The notes under the pieces were generated by a model that had not been told where the DNA came from, ran no database searches, and saw nothing but the letters and a program-made list of their open reading frames with translations. Positions 8,530 to 18,474 of a stretch of 64,000 bases of DNA are shown one piece after another (within the stretch, counting starts at the first letter, position 1; each line of letters starts with the position of its first letter). The position numbers and the translations under genes were made by a program. This DNA comes from an uncultured Eubacteriales bacterium (GTDB lineage: Bacteria; Bacillota; Clostridia; TANB77; CAG-508): NCBI GenBank assembly GCA_902492015.1, contig CABUJR010000004.1:62001-126000 (forward strand), given 5' to 3'.

Positions 8530-11500
8530 ATGGAAAAAAAAGATGTAGATTTATATTTAGAAAGAATTAAGAATTCTACTACAGAAGAAGAAAAACTGGA
8601 AGAAACAAAAAAATTCTATAAATTAATAACTGAAAATATTGCTAAAACGCAAAGTAATAGATATATTACTTTGCAAAGAAAAGTTTCTCAAGATTTAATT
8701 AATTATTGTGTTGAAAGTGGAGCTTTAAATATATGTCATGAGATTGGTTTTTCAAAAATATTAGATTTAACAAGAGTTATAGGAAAAGTTGCGAGAATTT
8801 CGACTTCACCTAATAAAAAAGAACTAATAGAAAAAATGACATTAGATATTGAAAATTTTTTACAAACAGATGATTTATTAGCAAAAGAAGATATAGATAT
8901 TTATGATGGTATAGCTACAAGATATTTTTATACTTGCATAGAAGAAAATAAAGATATAGGAGATTTAGGAAAAAAAGTAGTAACTACATTATTTTCTCAT
9001 CTTCCTAAAGATAAGCTTCCTAAAGAGACAATGTTATATAAATTACAATTAGTACGTGGTTCACGAACGAGAGATGATATATTTGAAGTGACACCAAAAG
9101 ATCCAATTGAGAAATATGAAGAAATCTTATTTAATCCTAAATTGCAGAGTAATGGAAAAATCGCAAATTTTGAAGAATATGATAATCTGATGTTTGAATA
9201 TTTGTGTTTTTATGGTTCAAGAAGTGTTGAAATAGATAAAAAAATGCAATTATTTGAAAATATAATAGACAATTCAAGACCAGGAAGATTAAACAATTCT
9301 AAAACATATTTTTTATATTTTATGAAAAGTGATTATGATGATGATCAAATGGTAACATATAGTTTTAATGGAACAATTGCAAAAGATGTTTTAGCTAGAA
9401 TTCATGAAACTGATGGAAAATCTACAGTTTTTACAGATTTTGAATTTGACTTATTTGAAAATAGATATTTACCAAGAATGTATGATATAGAAAAAGAGGA
9501 TCCAGAATTTTTTAAAAGCATGCCTGATATTCCCCCAAAAATAAAATTGAAAGGTGATATTGAACAATATTTAGAAGAGCTTTATATAGCATCTTCTGTT
9601 CAATCAGTAGAAATTGCTAAATATGTAATTAGATTGCAAAATATATTTAAAAAATCAAATAGACCTAAAAATGAAAAGTTGGCAAAAGTTTACGATTATG
9701 TAAAATCAATTAATGCAATTGATGCTTTAAAGAAAAATTTAACTCCAGATGAATTAAGAGAAATTGATCCTAATTTTGATTATAATAAAATAGTTTTTAG
9801 ATCTGAAGAAGAAAAAAACGAACCTCCAAAAAAACTTAAAAAGTTGCAAAAAAGAAAAAAAGACCCTAATGTTAAATATGGATTAAGAAGAATTGATTAT
9901 GCGGATATAGCACTATCTCTTATGATAGAATCTGATTTTATAAAAGGAAGTGGTGAATTTGTAACAGCAATAGCTAATAAAACTTTTCAAAATAATGGAA
10001 GAAATATTTATGATTCAAGAGCGGTAAGAAAATTAGTAGAATTATATGTTAATAATCCTGATTTACGATATAATTATGGCTATCTTAATGATATAATTTA
10101 TAAATATGTTTCAACAGCTGTTTCAAAACCTGATTTTAATTTATTCAAGGAACAAGGAGTTTCTGATTTATTACAATTAGTAAGTACAAAAAATCTTCCA
10201 ATTGGAGAGAATATTAAAAACTTAGTCCAAGAGGGAATCAATCAAAATCCTAGATATTCTATGAGCTTAGAAGAATCAGAAAAATATGTAAATGATTTTA
10301 TAAATGTAGTTGGAAAAGAATCTATTGATTCTTCTAAAGAAGCTGGGTTTGATAAGTTTTTAGTAGCACTTACTAAAATGAGAATAGCTTCTCCTGAGAG
10401 TTTATTACCTCAAAATGCAACAGATTTTTTATTAGAGCAAATGCTAAGAAAAGACTCTATAATAAATATAATGAGTGATAAGTATAGTGGAGTAAAAGAA
10501 AGAACATTAGAAAATTTAGGCAAATTAGACAATAAGAATCAAAATGGTAATAGTCCATTATCTTATATGTATTTAGTAAGAGATTATATTTATAGTGATA
10601 CAGTTTTAGGAAATCATGAAAAAAATATTATTTCAATAAAAAGAGAAAATGTAGACAGATTGGCAGATGGAGATTTTCATGTAATTAATACAATATTTCA
10701 TGAAAATACTCATATGGCTCAATCATTAAGAGAAGATAAAATTCCTAGAACTTTTAAAGAGTATATGATGATAAAAGAAGAGATAATTAGAAAAAAAATA
10801 CCAAAATATTATAATAATAATTATATATTATATTATAAAGAAATAGATGCAAGAGAGAATGCTGCCAAAAAAACAGCTGACTATATATCAAGAATGATTC
10901 CTGAAGATAGCACATTGGATTTTGCTGAAAATTTGCATAATAGTGTAGTAGAAATGATTTGTGATAAATTTAAAGAAGAACAAGCTAAATATTCTTTGGA
11001 ATCACAAAGAGAAGGAAAATTATATGATGAAGGTTTAAATCAAAAAGTAGATTCAAATGGAAAAAAAAGAAAAATTAGTGAGATTTTTGATCAAAGTGTT
11101 TCTAGCAATGATATTTATATAAATTTTTTTAAAAGATATCCAGGATTAATGCTAGAGTATAATAGTGATGGAAGAAAAAGAACATTTTATGAACAACTTA
11201 TGTTTGCTAATAACTATAAAGAGAATCTTAATTTGCAAATGATGAGAGAGATTATAAAAGATAGTGGTATAGCAAGTTATTCAAAAGATATGAGTCCATT
11301 AATTGCAATTAAGAAATTAGCTATTGATGCAAAAACTAAAGAAGATATTGAATTTGTTAATGGAGTTGTTGGAGATAATTTGTCAACAGCTATCAAAAGT
11401 TATATTTTAACAATAAATGAAAGAATAAAACAGAACACATTCTATCCTACATCAGATATATTGGTATCATATTCAATAATTAAAGATTTTATTGAATTTG

Positions 11501-11844
11501 CAAATAAAAATCCTAATGCACCTGGGATGGAGGTGCTTAGAGTAAAAAATGATATGGGAAAAGATTCACTTGATCTTTTACAATTTGTTAAAGAGAGTTT
11601 TGAAAAAATAGATCCTAATATTGGAACTAAAGCTGCTGATAATATAAAAGCTAGACAGAAAGAAAACGTTTCTAAACAATCTCAAAGTGCCAAAAAACCT
11701 CAAAAAAAATCAATTTTGGGAAGAATTTTTCATCATTCTTATGCACAACTTAGGGATGTTGAAGCAGATGTGGAAGGAAAAAGAAATGTTACTGAATATG
11801 AGGCGAATTTAGAAAGAAAAGAACAAACATTAGAAGAAAAATAA
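8530..11844 (+). CDS. Large protein with gluzincin-like HExxH motif
   Basis: The 1104-residue product contains HENTH at residues 724-728 in a hydrophobic helix context (VINTIFHENTHMAQS), followed 43 residues later by EIDARENAA, whose Glu is well placed as the third zinc ligand. This is the layout of gluzincin zinc metallopeptidases. The 700 residues before it are mostly helical repeats without a signal peptide, and the last 60 are basic and Gln/Lys-rich. No membrane segment is visible. The ATG at 8530 lies 5 bases after GGAG. I do not recognise the full-length family. Genes of this kind beside an integrase may be cargo such as a defence or toxin function, which is inference only. Confidence 0.65.
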   Translation: MEKKDVDLYLERIKNSTTEEEKLEETKKFYKLITENIAKTQSNRYITLQRKVSQDLINYCVESGALNICHEIGFSKILDLTRVIGKVARISTSPNKKELIEKMTLDIENFLQTDDLLAKEDIDIYDGIATRYFYTCIEENKDIGDLGKKVVTTLFSHLPKDKLPKETMLYKLQLVRGSRTRDDIFEVTPKDPIEKYEEILFNPKLQSNGKIANFEEYDNLMFEYLCFYGSRSVEIDKKMQLFENIIDNSRPGRLNNSKTYFLYFMKSDYDDDQMVTYSFNGTIAKDVLARIHETDGKSTVFTDFEFDLFENRYLPRMYDIEKEDPEFFKSMPDIPPKIKLKGDIEQYLEELYIASSVQSVEIAKYVIRLQNIFKKSNRPKNEKLAKVYDYVKSINAIDALKKNLTPDELREIDPNFDYNKIVFRSEEEKNEPPKKLKKLQKRKKDPNVKYGLRRIDYADIALSLMIESDFIKGSGEFVTAIANKTFQNNGRNIYDSRAVRKLVELYVNNPDLRYNYGYLNDIIYKYVSTAVSKPDFNLFKEQGVSDLLQLVSTKNLPIGENIKNLVQEGINQNPRYSMSLEESEKYVNDFINVVGKESIDSSKEAGFDKFLVALTKMRIASPESLLPQNATDFLLEQMLRKDSIINIMSDKYSGVKERTLENLGKLDNKNQNGNSPLSYMYLVRDYIYSDTVLGNHEKNIISIKRENVDRLADGDFHVINTIFHENTHMAQSLREDKIPRTFKEYMMIKEEIIRKKIPKYYNNNYILYYKEIDARENAAKKTADYISRMIPEDSTLDFAENLHNSVVEMICDKFKEEQAKYSLESQREGKLYDEGLNQKVDSNGKKRKISEIFDQSVSSNDIYINFFKRYPGLMLEYNSDGRKRTFYEQLMFANNYKENLNLQMMREIIKDSGIASYSKDMSPLIAIKKLAIDAKTKEDIEFVNGVVGDNLSTAIKSYILTINERIKQNTFYPTSDILVSYSIIKDFIEFANKNPNAPGMEVLRVKNDMGKDSLDLLQFVKESFEKIDPNIGTKAADNIKARQKENVSKQSQSAKKPQKKSILGRIFHHSYAQLRDVEADVEGKRNVTEYEANLERKEQTLEEK

Positions 11845-11853
11845 GGAGAATAT

Positions 11854-12336
11854 ATGGTAAATATAAAAGAAACAGAATATAAAAGAGCATATAAAGAAGT
11901 AACTGTAATTATAGATTCTTTAGAAGATGATGTAAAAGATTTAATTCCTAAAAAGAAAATTGAATTTTATAGAAATCATATGGATATTGATTATAACTTT
12001 GAAATTGATTATGATAAATCTATAAAAGAACAAAATATTTTATATCCAACTAAATGTATACTTGCTAATTTGTTTAAAGAATATGTAGCAAATGAACAAG
12101 ATAAAAAATCTATTATTGAAAAAGAAAAAAAAGAATTAAAAGAAATTGAAAGAAAAAAAATAGAAAAATATAATCCTAATGAAATTTTTAATAAAAATAA
12201 CCCAATAGTAGAGATATCAAAAAATCATGAAGAAACTTCTCAAACTGAACTTATAGAATATGAAGAACCTAATATTTTTCAGAAAATTAAGAATAAAATT
12301 ATTGAATTTTTTAAGAGAAAATTGAAAGTTAACTAA
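11854..12336 (+). CDS. Hypothetical protein, last gene of the HExxH operon
   Basis: The 160-residue product begins 10 bases after the HExxH gene, behind AAGGAG. It has a mixed first half (YKRAYKEVTVIIDSLEDDVK), a long charged helix around residues 80-110, and a basic amphipathic C-terminus (IFQKIKNKIIEFFKRKLKV). That end resembles the C-terminus of the HExxH protein in being strongly basic. No family is recognised. The gene ends at a terminator, closing a three-gene unit. Confidence 0.55.
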   Translation: MVNIKETEYKRAYKEVTVIIDSLEDDVKDLIPKKKIEFYRNHMDIDYNFEIDYDKSIKEQNILYPTKCILANLFKEYVANEQDKKSIIEKEKKELKEIERKKIEKYNPNEIFNKNNPIVEISKNHEETSQTELIEYEEPNIFQKIKNKIIEFFKRKLKVN

Positions 12337-12370
12337 ATTTGTTAATAAAAGTAAAATAGTTATTAAATAA

Positions 12371-12404
12371 ATGAAAGTCTTATTATTACAAGGCTTTCTT
12401 TTTC
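12371..12404 (+). terminator. Terminator of the HExxH operon
   Basis: GAAAGTCTT pairs with AAGGCTTTC (one G-U pair) across an eight-base loop, followed by TTTTTCTT. It lies 35 bases after the last gene of the operon. Confidence 0.75.
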
Positions 12405-13050
12405 TTGTTTAAGAACTTATATAATATAAGAGAATAAAACTTTTTATTTGAAATAAAAATAATATATAGAAGCAATAAATTATGCAAACACATTTACAAA
12501 ACTTTTGATATTTTGTCAAAATGGAATGATAAATTTGCAATTTGTTGAAATATAACAAAAGATTTTAGAATGTTAAAATATTAAAAATTTATTAAGTTGT
12601 TTGGAGATGTTAACAAATCACAAATAGGGTATTATGGAGATTGTACTTCTATTAGAGTTTGGTATAAAGACGGAAAAGAAGTATATACATAAATATTAAA
12701 CAAGATAATGCATTTAAATTCATAAATAACATAAATGAATAAATATATTTTTCTTTTAATTTTCATAGGAAAATATAGAAAAAATACTGAAAAATTGAAT
12801 AAAATATAAAATTTCAAAATATAAAATTAAATATTCTAATTATACAATGATTAAAAATGTTTTAAGCTATATATTGCAATTTGAATGAAATTTTTAAATA
12901 TGTTAAAATAAAATTGGTTAAAAAAAATAGAAAGGGTGATATCTAAAACAAACAATTCAAATATAAAAGTAAGGAGTAGATTAAAAGTGAAAGCATATTT
13001 TCCATAGCGTCTCTATCTATGATTTAAAAAAAATTTTATAGGGAGAAGTT
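12405..13050. other. Gene-poor AT-rich gap with a possible gene remnant
   Basis: This gap contains one short open frame at 12597-12692 that reads like the C-terminal end of a protein (GYYGDCTSIRVWYKDGKEVYT, then stop). It has an in-frame stop just upstream and only a TTG start with no ribosome site, so I read it as a possible remnant. A 24-codon frame from GTG 12937 is not convincing. GGGAG at 13040 is the ribosome site of the next gene. Nothing else was seen. Confidence 0.35.
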
Positions 13051-13953
13051 ATGAGTAAGAAAGAACGACAAAAAAAAGAAAAAAAATTAATAAATTTTTC
13101 ATTATTATTTTCTGCAGTAGTAATATTAATTGAATTTTTACTTTCATTTGCCAGTAAATCAAACACACTTTTAATGGATAGTGTATTTGATATTGCAGAT
13201 TTACTTTTAGTAGGAGTTTTAGCATTAATAATTCCATTAATATATGGTCCAATAACAGAAAAAAAGCCTTTTGGTGGTGCACAAATTGAATCTGTATTTG
13301 TTATAATAAAAAATGGATTTTTATTATTAGTTACAATTTATTCAATAATATCAAATGTTAAGATTATACTTGAAGGTGGAAGAAATGATTTAGATTACAA
13401 CATAATTGTTTTAGCAGAAGTTTTAATATTAATAATTTCTGTATTAGTTTATGGTATGATGAGTAAAGTGACAACTAAAGAACTAAATACACCGGTTATT
13501 AAAACAGAAATTTTAACATGGAAACAAAATATGTTTTGGACATTTGGAGTTGGATTTACATTTTTTTTACAAAGATTTTTTGGTGCATTTCATATTGAAT
13601 TTATAACACCATATTTAGATCCTGGAATAGCAGTTTTTTTAGCTTCTTTTATGATTTTCGAACCAGTTAAATTAATAATATCAGCATTAAAAAATATATT
13701 ATTAATTGCTCCAGAAAGTAAAATTTTTAATGAAATAAAGAGAATTATTGATAAAGAAGTAAAAAACACAAAGTTTAAAGTAACCTTTCATGAGATTGTT
13801 CAAACAGGTCGTAAATTATGGATTGATGTTTATTTTAAATCTAGTGATGAAGATTTAAATATAAATGAATTAAAAAATGTAAAGAAGCAAACAGAAGAAA
13901 TATTAAAAAGAAAGTTTGAAGAAATTGATATAGAATTTATACCAGATATATAA
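13051..13953 (+). CDS. Cation diffusion facilitator family transporter
   Basis: The 300-residue product has about six hydrophobic segments and a soluble C-terminal domain of about 85 residues, the CDF layout. Segment two carries the family's Asp pair in NTLLMDSVFDIADL, which in YiiP-type exporters binds zinc or iron. The C-terminal part (FHEIVQTGRKLWIDVYFKSS) matches the ferredoxin-like regulatory domain. It probably exports divalent metal ions. GGGAGAAGTT precedes the ATG. It is a separate unit just upstream of the ArsR-controlled metal ATPase operon, so the two may form one metal-resistance region. The His of the classical HxxxD site in segment five is not clear, so the substrate is open. 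Confidence 0.75.
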   Translation: MSKKERQKKEKKLINFSLLFSAVVILIEFLLSFASKSNTLLMDSVFDIADLLLVGVLALIIPLIYGPITEKKPFGGAQIESVFVIIKNGFLLLVTIYSIISNVKIILEGGRNDLDYNIIVLAEVLILIISVLVYGMMSKVTTKELNTPVIKTEILTWKQNMFWTFGVGFTFFLQRFFGAFHIEFITPYLDPGIAVFLASFMIFEPVKLIISALKNILLIAPESKIFNEIKRIIDKEVKNTKFKVTFHEIVQTGRKLWIDVYFKSSDEDLNINELKNVKKQTEEILKRKFEEIDIEFIPDI

Positions 13954-14085
13954 TTGTAAAGTTTATAATAAATTTAGTTATAAAAAAATCTAGACAGTAC
14001 TTGATAAATTTAATATCATATATAAAAACTCTTATTTACTAAAATAGAGTTTGTAAAAATTAAAATATAAAACTATAAAACATAG

Positions 14086-14121
14086 AGAAAGAAGGCGTTT
14101 GAATAATGCTTTCTTTTTTTT
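14086..14121 (+). terminator. Probable terminator before the metal-resistance operon
   Basis: AGAAAG pairs with CTTTCT and is followed by seven T residues. The stem is short and the loop long, so this is a weak call; it lies between the CDF gene and the arsR promoter. Confidence 0.4.
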
Positions 14122-14140
14122 AGAAAAATTAAAAAAAATA

Positions 14141-14199
14141 TTGACAAATGAATATCTATTCAACTATAATATATTTAAAAGTTGAGTAAATGTTCAACT
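14141..14199 (+). promoter_or_regulatory. Promoter with two ArsR/CadC-type operator dyads
   Basis: TTGACA at 14141-14146 and TATAAT at 14165-14170 have an 18-base spacer. A perfect dyad TGAAT-ATCT-ATTCA fills that spacer (14149-14162), and a second, AGTTGA-N8-TCAACT, covers 14180-14199 just after the -10. Both resemble the TGAA...TTCA operators of SmtB/ArsR repressors. Binding at either would block polymerase, so the operon is probably self-repressed and induced by metal. Confidence 0.75.
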
Positions 14200-14226
14200 A
14201 TTATTTAAAATAATAGGAGGAGTAAA

Positions 14227-14589
14227 ATGTCGAAAAATGAATTTATATGTGATTGTAATATAATACATCAAGAAATTGTAGATGACACATTGAGTAAAAT
14301 GCCAGAACAAAATATATTTAACAAAATAGCTGAATTCTTTAAAATATTAGGTGATACAACAAGAACAAAAATATTATTTGCATTAGATAATAATGAAATG
14401 TGTGTATGTGATATTGCAAATGTTTTAAATATGAGCAAATCATCAATATCACATCAATTAGGAACTTTAAGAAGAAGTGGAATAGTAAAATGTAGAAAGC
14501 AAGGAAAAGAAGTTTATTATATGTTAGATGATGATCATGTTAGCAAAGTATTTGAAATTGCAAAAGAACATATTGAGCATAAGCAATAG
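14227..14589 (+). CDS. ArsR/SmtB-family metal-sensing repressor, CadC-like
   Basis: The 120-residue winged-helix repressor has a Cys-x-Cys near its N-terminus (FICDCN) and the CVCD motif in the alpha-3 helix (MCVCDIANVLNMSKSSISHQ). In CadC these N-terminal and CxC cysteines form the thiolate site for Cd, Pb or Zn. The recognition helix SKSSISHQLGTLRRSGIV is typical. It would repress its own operon through the dyads at 14149-14199 and release on metal binding. GGAGGAG precedes the ATG. Confidence 0.85.
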   Translation: MSKNEFICDCNIIHQEIVDDTLSKMPEQNIFNKIAEFFKILGDTTRTKILFALDNNEMCVCDIANVLNMSKSSISHQLGTLRRSGIVKCRKQGKEVYYMLDDDHVSKVFEIAKEHIEHKQ

Positions 14590-14616
14590 TATTAAATAAA
14601 ATTGGAGGTATATAAA

Positions 14617-14838
14617 ATGAATATTAAGTTCAAAATTAAAGGATTAGACTGTGCAAATTGTGCAGCAGAACTAGAAAGAGCACTTAGAAAAATAGAAGGA
14701 ATTAAAAATGTCACTATAAGTTTTATGGCAGAGAGAATGCAAATAGAATATGATGAAAATAATGAAGAAGAGATTATTAAAAAAGTAAAGAAAGTTATAA
14801 AAAGAGAAGAACCAAATGTAACAATAGAAAAAATATAG
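14617..14838 (+). CDS. Heavy-metal-associated (HMA) domain protein
   Basis: The 73-residue product is a single HMA fold: GLDCANCAAELERALRKI contains the CxxC metal site and the first helix. It works as a metallochaperone or as a detached N-terminal domain of the P-type ATPase encoded 12 bases downstream, which itself lacks an HMA domain. I take the ATG at 14617, behind GGAGGTATAAA, rather than a start 15 bases upstream. Confidence 0.85.
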   Translation: MNIKFKIKGLDCANCAAELERALRKIEGIKNVTISFMAERMQIEYDENNEEEIIKKVKKVIKREEPNVTIEKI

Positions 14839-14850
14839 GAGGAACTTAAA

Positions 14851-16689
14851 ATGAAGAAAAAATTAACTAAGATAATTATAGCATTAATTTTGTTTATTTT
14901 TTCTATGGTTATAAAATTTGAAAATGTGTGGATAAATAATTCGATATTTGTTATAAGTTACATCATTGTAGGATTTGAAATAATAAGAAAAGCGTTAAGA
15001 AATATTATTAGAGGAAAAATATTTGATGAAAATTTTTTAATGTCAATAGCCACAATAGGAGCATTTGGAATAGGAGAATTTCCAGAAGCAGTAGCGGTAA
15101 TGTTATTTTATCAAATTGGAGAATTATTTCAAAGTTATGCAGTTGATAAATCAAGAAAATCAATAGCAAGTTTAATGGATATAAGACCAGATTATGCAAA
15201 TGTATATAGAAATGGAAAACTAGAAAAAGTAAATCCAGATGAAGTAAAAATTGGAGAAACTATAGTTGTAAAACTAGGAGAAAAAATACCATTAGACGGT
15301 GTAATTTTGGAAGGAAAAAGTACATTAGATACAAAGGCCTTAACAGGAGAAAGTATACCAAGAGAAGTTATTGAAAAAAATGAAGTTTTAAGTGGATGTA
15401 TTAATTTAAATGGAGTTATAAAAATAGAAGTAACAAAGGAATATAAAGAATCAACAGTAAGTAAAATATTAGATTTAGTAGAAAATGCAAGTAGCCAAAA
15501 GTCTAAATCAGAAAAATTTATAACAAAATTTGCAAAATATTATACCCCAATAGTAGTAATTATCGCAGCAATTTTAGCAATTTTACCATCACTTTTAATT
15601 TCTGGTCAAAATTTTAGTGACTGGATATATAGAGCATTATCATTTTTAGTTGTATCTTGTCCATGTGCATTAGTAATATCTATACCTTTAAGTTTTTTTA
15701 GTGGAATTGGTGGTGCTTCTAAAATAGGAATTTTAATAAAAGGAAGTAATTATTTAGAAGCTTTATCAAATGTAGAAAAAGTTGTATTTGATAAAACAGG
15801 AACATTAACTAAGGGGGTATTTGAAGTACAAAAAGTAAATGCAGTAGAAATTAAAAAAGATGAATTATTAAAAATGGCTGCATATAGCGAATATTACTCA
15901 AATCATCCTATTTCAAAATCTATAAAAAATGCTTATGGAAAAGATATTGATGAGAAAAAAATAATTAAAACACAAGAGTTATCAGGACTAGGAATTTCAG
16001 CTAGAATTGAAGAACAAGACATTTTAATAGGAAATGAAAAGTTAATGAATGAACATCAAATTGCTTTTACAAAATGTAATGAGATAGGTACTACTTTATA
16101 TGTTGCAATAGAAAAAAAATATGTAGGATATATTTTAATAGCAGATACAATAAAAGAAGATTCTAAAAAGGCAATAGATGATTTAAAGAAAAATAATATT
16201 AAACAAATAGTTATGCTTACTGGAGATAGAAAACAGGTTGGAGAAGCTGTTAGTAAAGAACTAGGTTTAGATAAAGTATATACTGAACTATTACCTGATG
16301 GAAAAGTAGAAAAAGTAGAAGAACTATTAAAAGAAAAATCAGAAAAAGGAAAATTAGCATTTGTAGGAGATGGAATAAATGATGCACCTGTTCTAGCTTT
16401 AGCTGATATTGGAATAGCAATGGGAGGATTAGGAGCTGATAGTGCAATAGAAGCAGCAGATATTGTTATTATGACAGATGAACCTTCGAAAATAGTAAAA
16501 GCAATAAAATTATCTAAAAAAACAATGAGGATAGTAAAAGAGAATATTATATTTGCAATATCTATTAAAGTGGCTGTTCTGATTTTAGCAGCTTTTGGAA
16601 TATCTACAATGTGGGAAGCAGTATTTGCAGATGTAGGAGTTTCTGTTATTGCTATAATAAATGCATTAAGAATATTAAGAGTAAAGTAG
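14851..16689 (+). CDS. P1B-type heavy-metal-transporting ATPase (Zn/Cd/Pb class)
   Basis: The 612-residue membrane pump exports soft divalent metals using ATP. Visible landmarks are the actuator TGES segment (LTGESIPRE), the CPC transmembrane metal site (SCPCALVISIP), the phosphorylated Asp in FDKTGTLTKG, the nucleotide-binding HP pair in SNHPISKSI, and the hinge GDGINDAPVLALADIGIAMG. The final membrane helices hold DVGVSVIAIINALRIL, as in ZntA/CadA pumps. It lacks its own HMA domain, which is supplied by the preceding gene. It is co-transcribed with the ArsR-type repressor, which supports Zn, Cd or Pb over copper. Confidence 0.9.
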   Translation: MKKKLTKIIIALILFIFSMVIKFENVWINNSIFVISYIIVGFEIIRKALRNIIRGKIFDENFLMSIATIGAFGIGEFPEAVAVMLFYQIGELFQSYAVDKSRKSIASLMDIRPDYANVYRNGKLEKVNPDEVKIGETIVVKLGEKIPLDGVILEGKSTLDTKALTGESIPREVIEKNEVLSGCINLNGVIKIEVTKEYKESTVSKILDLVENASSQKSKSEKFITKFAKYYTPIVVIIAAILAILPSLLISGQNFSDWIYRALSFLVVSCPCALVISIPLSFFSGIGGASKIGILIKGSNYLEALSNVEKVVFDKTGTLTKGVFEVQKVNAVEIKKDELLKMAAYSEYYSNHPISKSIKNAYGKDIDEKKIIKTQELSGLGISARIEEQDILIGNEKLMNEHQIAFTKCNEIGTTLYVAIEKKYVGYILIADTIKEDSKKAIDDLKKNNIKQIVMLTGDRKQVGEAVSKELGLDKVYTELLPDGKVEKVEELLKEKSEKGKLAFVGDGINDAPVLALADIGIAMGGLGADSAIEAADIVIMTDEPSKIVKAIKLSKKTMRIVKENIIFAISIKVAVLILAAFGISTMWEAVFADVGVSVIAIINALRILRVK

Positions 16690-16696
16690 ATATATG

Positions 16697-16724
16697 AGAA
16701 CTATCATGAAAGATAGTTCTTTTT
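16697..16724 (+). terminator. Terminator of the metal-resistance operon
   Basis: AGAACTATC pairs perfectly with GATAGTTCT across ATGAAA and runs into five T residues, 7 bases after the ATPase stop. Confidence 0.9.
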
Positions 16725-16764
16725 AGTTACTATATTTGAAAAATTATAAATTTTATAAATACAC

Positions 16765-17088
16765 TTGACAAATAAGAATAAATAGTGTACTTTATATAAA
16801 ATATATATTTAATTTCTGTGAAGGAAAGAGTATTTATTCATAATATCATTACAGAGAAACTCTTATTTGCTGAGAAAGAGTGTGTAAAAAAATAAAGAAA
16901 AAAGTTCTGGAGAAGAATATCGAAAGCAGTAAATATACTGTATAAGTTATTCCAGGAGTGCCTGTTATAGCACACGCGTATGTTAGTACGTAAGTAAGGT
17001 TATGTTAGTAATAATATAATGAATTTGAGTGGTACCGTGGTAATTTTATCACCTCTAAGATGTATTTCTTAGAGGTGAATTTTTTTTG
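16765..17088 (+). promoter_or_regulatory. T-box leader upstream of lysA
   Basis: A promoter (TTGACA at 16765, -10 near 16788-16797) opens a leader of about 290 bases. The conserved T-box core GAGTGGTACCGTGG lies at 17027-17040, followed by a terminator with an 11-bp stem (CACCTCTAAGA with TCTTAGAGGTG, 17050-17077) and a T run. T-boxes bind uncharged tRNA to allow readthrough. Position before diaminopimelate decarboxylase predicts tRNA-Lys, but I could not place the specifier codon with confidence. Confidence 0.85.
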
Positions 17089-17102
17089 TAGGAGGTATAG
17101 TT

Positions 17103-18377
17103 ATGGAAAAGAAATTATTTGTAAGTAGTGAAAAGGTAGACGAAATTATAAAAAAATATCCAACACCTTTTCATTTATATGATGAAAAAGGAATTAGAGA
17201 AAATGTAAAAAAATTAAAAAAAGCATTTTCATGGAATAAAGGTTTTAAAGAATATTTTGCAGTAAAAGCAACTCCAAATCCTTTTTTAATAGATATTTTA
17301 CATGAATATGGATGTGGATGTGATTGTTCATCATATACAGAATTAATGCTATCTGAAGCTTTAGGGATAAAAGGAGAAGATATTATGTTTTCTTCTAATG
17401 TGACTCCAGAAAAAGAATATGTATATGCAAAAAAATTAGGAGCTATTATAAATTTAGATGATTTTACACATATAGAATTTTTAGAAAAAACTGCAGGAAT
17501 CCCAGAAAAAATAAGCTGTAGATACAATCCTGGTGGAATTTTTAAAATATCTAATGATATTATGGATAATCCAGGAGATTCAAAATATGGTTTTACTTTA
17601 GAACAGTTAATAGGAGGTTTTAAAATATTAAAGAATAAAGGTGTGAAAGAGTTTGGAATACATGCATTTCTTGCTAGTAATACTGTAACTAATGAATATT
17701 ATCCACTTCTTGCAAAAACTCTTTTTGAAACAGCTGTAGTTTTAAAGAAGGAAACAGGAATAAAAGTAAGTTTTATTAATTTATCTGGTGGAATTGGAAT
17801 TCCATATAAACCAGAACAAGAAGAAAATGATATTTTATTAATTGGTGAAAATGTGAAAAAAGTATATGATGAAATTTTAGTGCCAGAAGGGATGGAAGTT
17901 TCTTTATATACAGAGTTAGGAAGATTTATGACAGGACCTTATGGATGTTTGATAACAAAGGTTATTCATGAAAAAAATATATATAAGCACTATATCGGAT
18001 GTGATGCATGTGCAGTTGACTTAATGAGACCAGCAATGTATGGAGCATATCATCATATAACAGTATTAGGTAAAGAAAACGAAAAATGTGATAATATTTA
18101 TGATATAACAGGTGGATTATGTGAAAATAATGATAAATTTGCAATAGATAGAAAATTGCCTAAAATAGAAGTTGGAGATATTTTAGCAATTCATGATACA
18201 GGAGCTCATGGTTATTCTATGGGATATAATTATAATGGAAAATTAAAATCAGCAGAAATTTTACTAATGGAAAATGGAGACTTTAAATTAATTCGTAGGG
18301 CTGAAACTCCTTCAGATTATTTTTCTACATTAGATTGCTTCGAAATTGGTAAAAAACTTATTAATAAAAAAGTTTAA
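17103..18377 (+). CDS. lysA: Diaminopimelate decarboxylase
   Basis: LysA decarboxylates meso-diaminopimelate to L-lysine, the last step of lysine synthesis, using PLP. The 424-residue protein has the alanine-racemase-like barrel with the PLP-binding lysine in EYFAVKATPNP, the glycine loop LSGGIGIPYKPEQ, and the C-terminal active-site region (GCDACAVDLMRPAMYGAYH, then GGLCENNDKFA) that completes the partner's site in the dimer. AGGAGG precedes the ATG. The T-box leader directly upstream fits regulation by lysine supply. Some relatives act on other amino acids, but the context favours LysA. Confidence 0.85.
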   Translation: MEKKLFVSSEKVDEIIKKYPTPFHLYDEKGIRENVKKLKKAFSWNKGFKEYFAVKATPNPFLIDILHEYGCGCDCSSYTELMLSEALGIKGEDIMFSSNVTPEKEYVYAKKLGAIINLDDFTHIEFLEKTAGIPEKISCRYNPGGIFKISNDIMDNPGDSKYGFTLEQLIGGFKILKNKGVKEFGIHAFLASNTVTNEYYPLLAKTLFETAVVLKKETGIKVSFINLSGGIGIPYKPEQEENDILLIGENVKKVYDEILVPEGMEVSLYTELGRFMTGPYGCLITKVIHEKNIYKHYIGCDACAVDLMRPAMYGAYHHITVLGKENEKCDNIYDITGGLCENNDKFAIDRKLPKIEVGDILAIHDTGAHGYSMGYNYNGKLKSAEILLMENGDFKLIRRAETPSDYFSTLDCFEIGKKLINKKV

Positions 18378-18474
18378 GAGGTATTAATAAATTATCAATA
18401 TAAATTAGAACTATTGAGAAACATTACATAATATGATACAATATTGGAGTAAAAAGTATAGAAGAGGTTTTATA

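Noticed and set aside
12597..12692. A functional 31-codon small gene
   Set aside because: It has only a TTG start without ribosome site and an in-frame stop just upstream; it is noted as a possible remnant only.
16800..17040. Specifier codon of the T-box
   Set aside because: Several AAA/AAG triplets lie in candidate loops and I could not place Stem I with certainty, so tRNA identity is left as inference from lysA.
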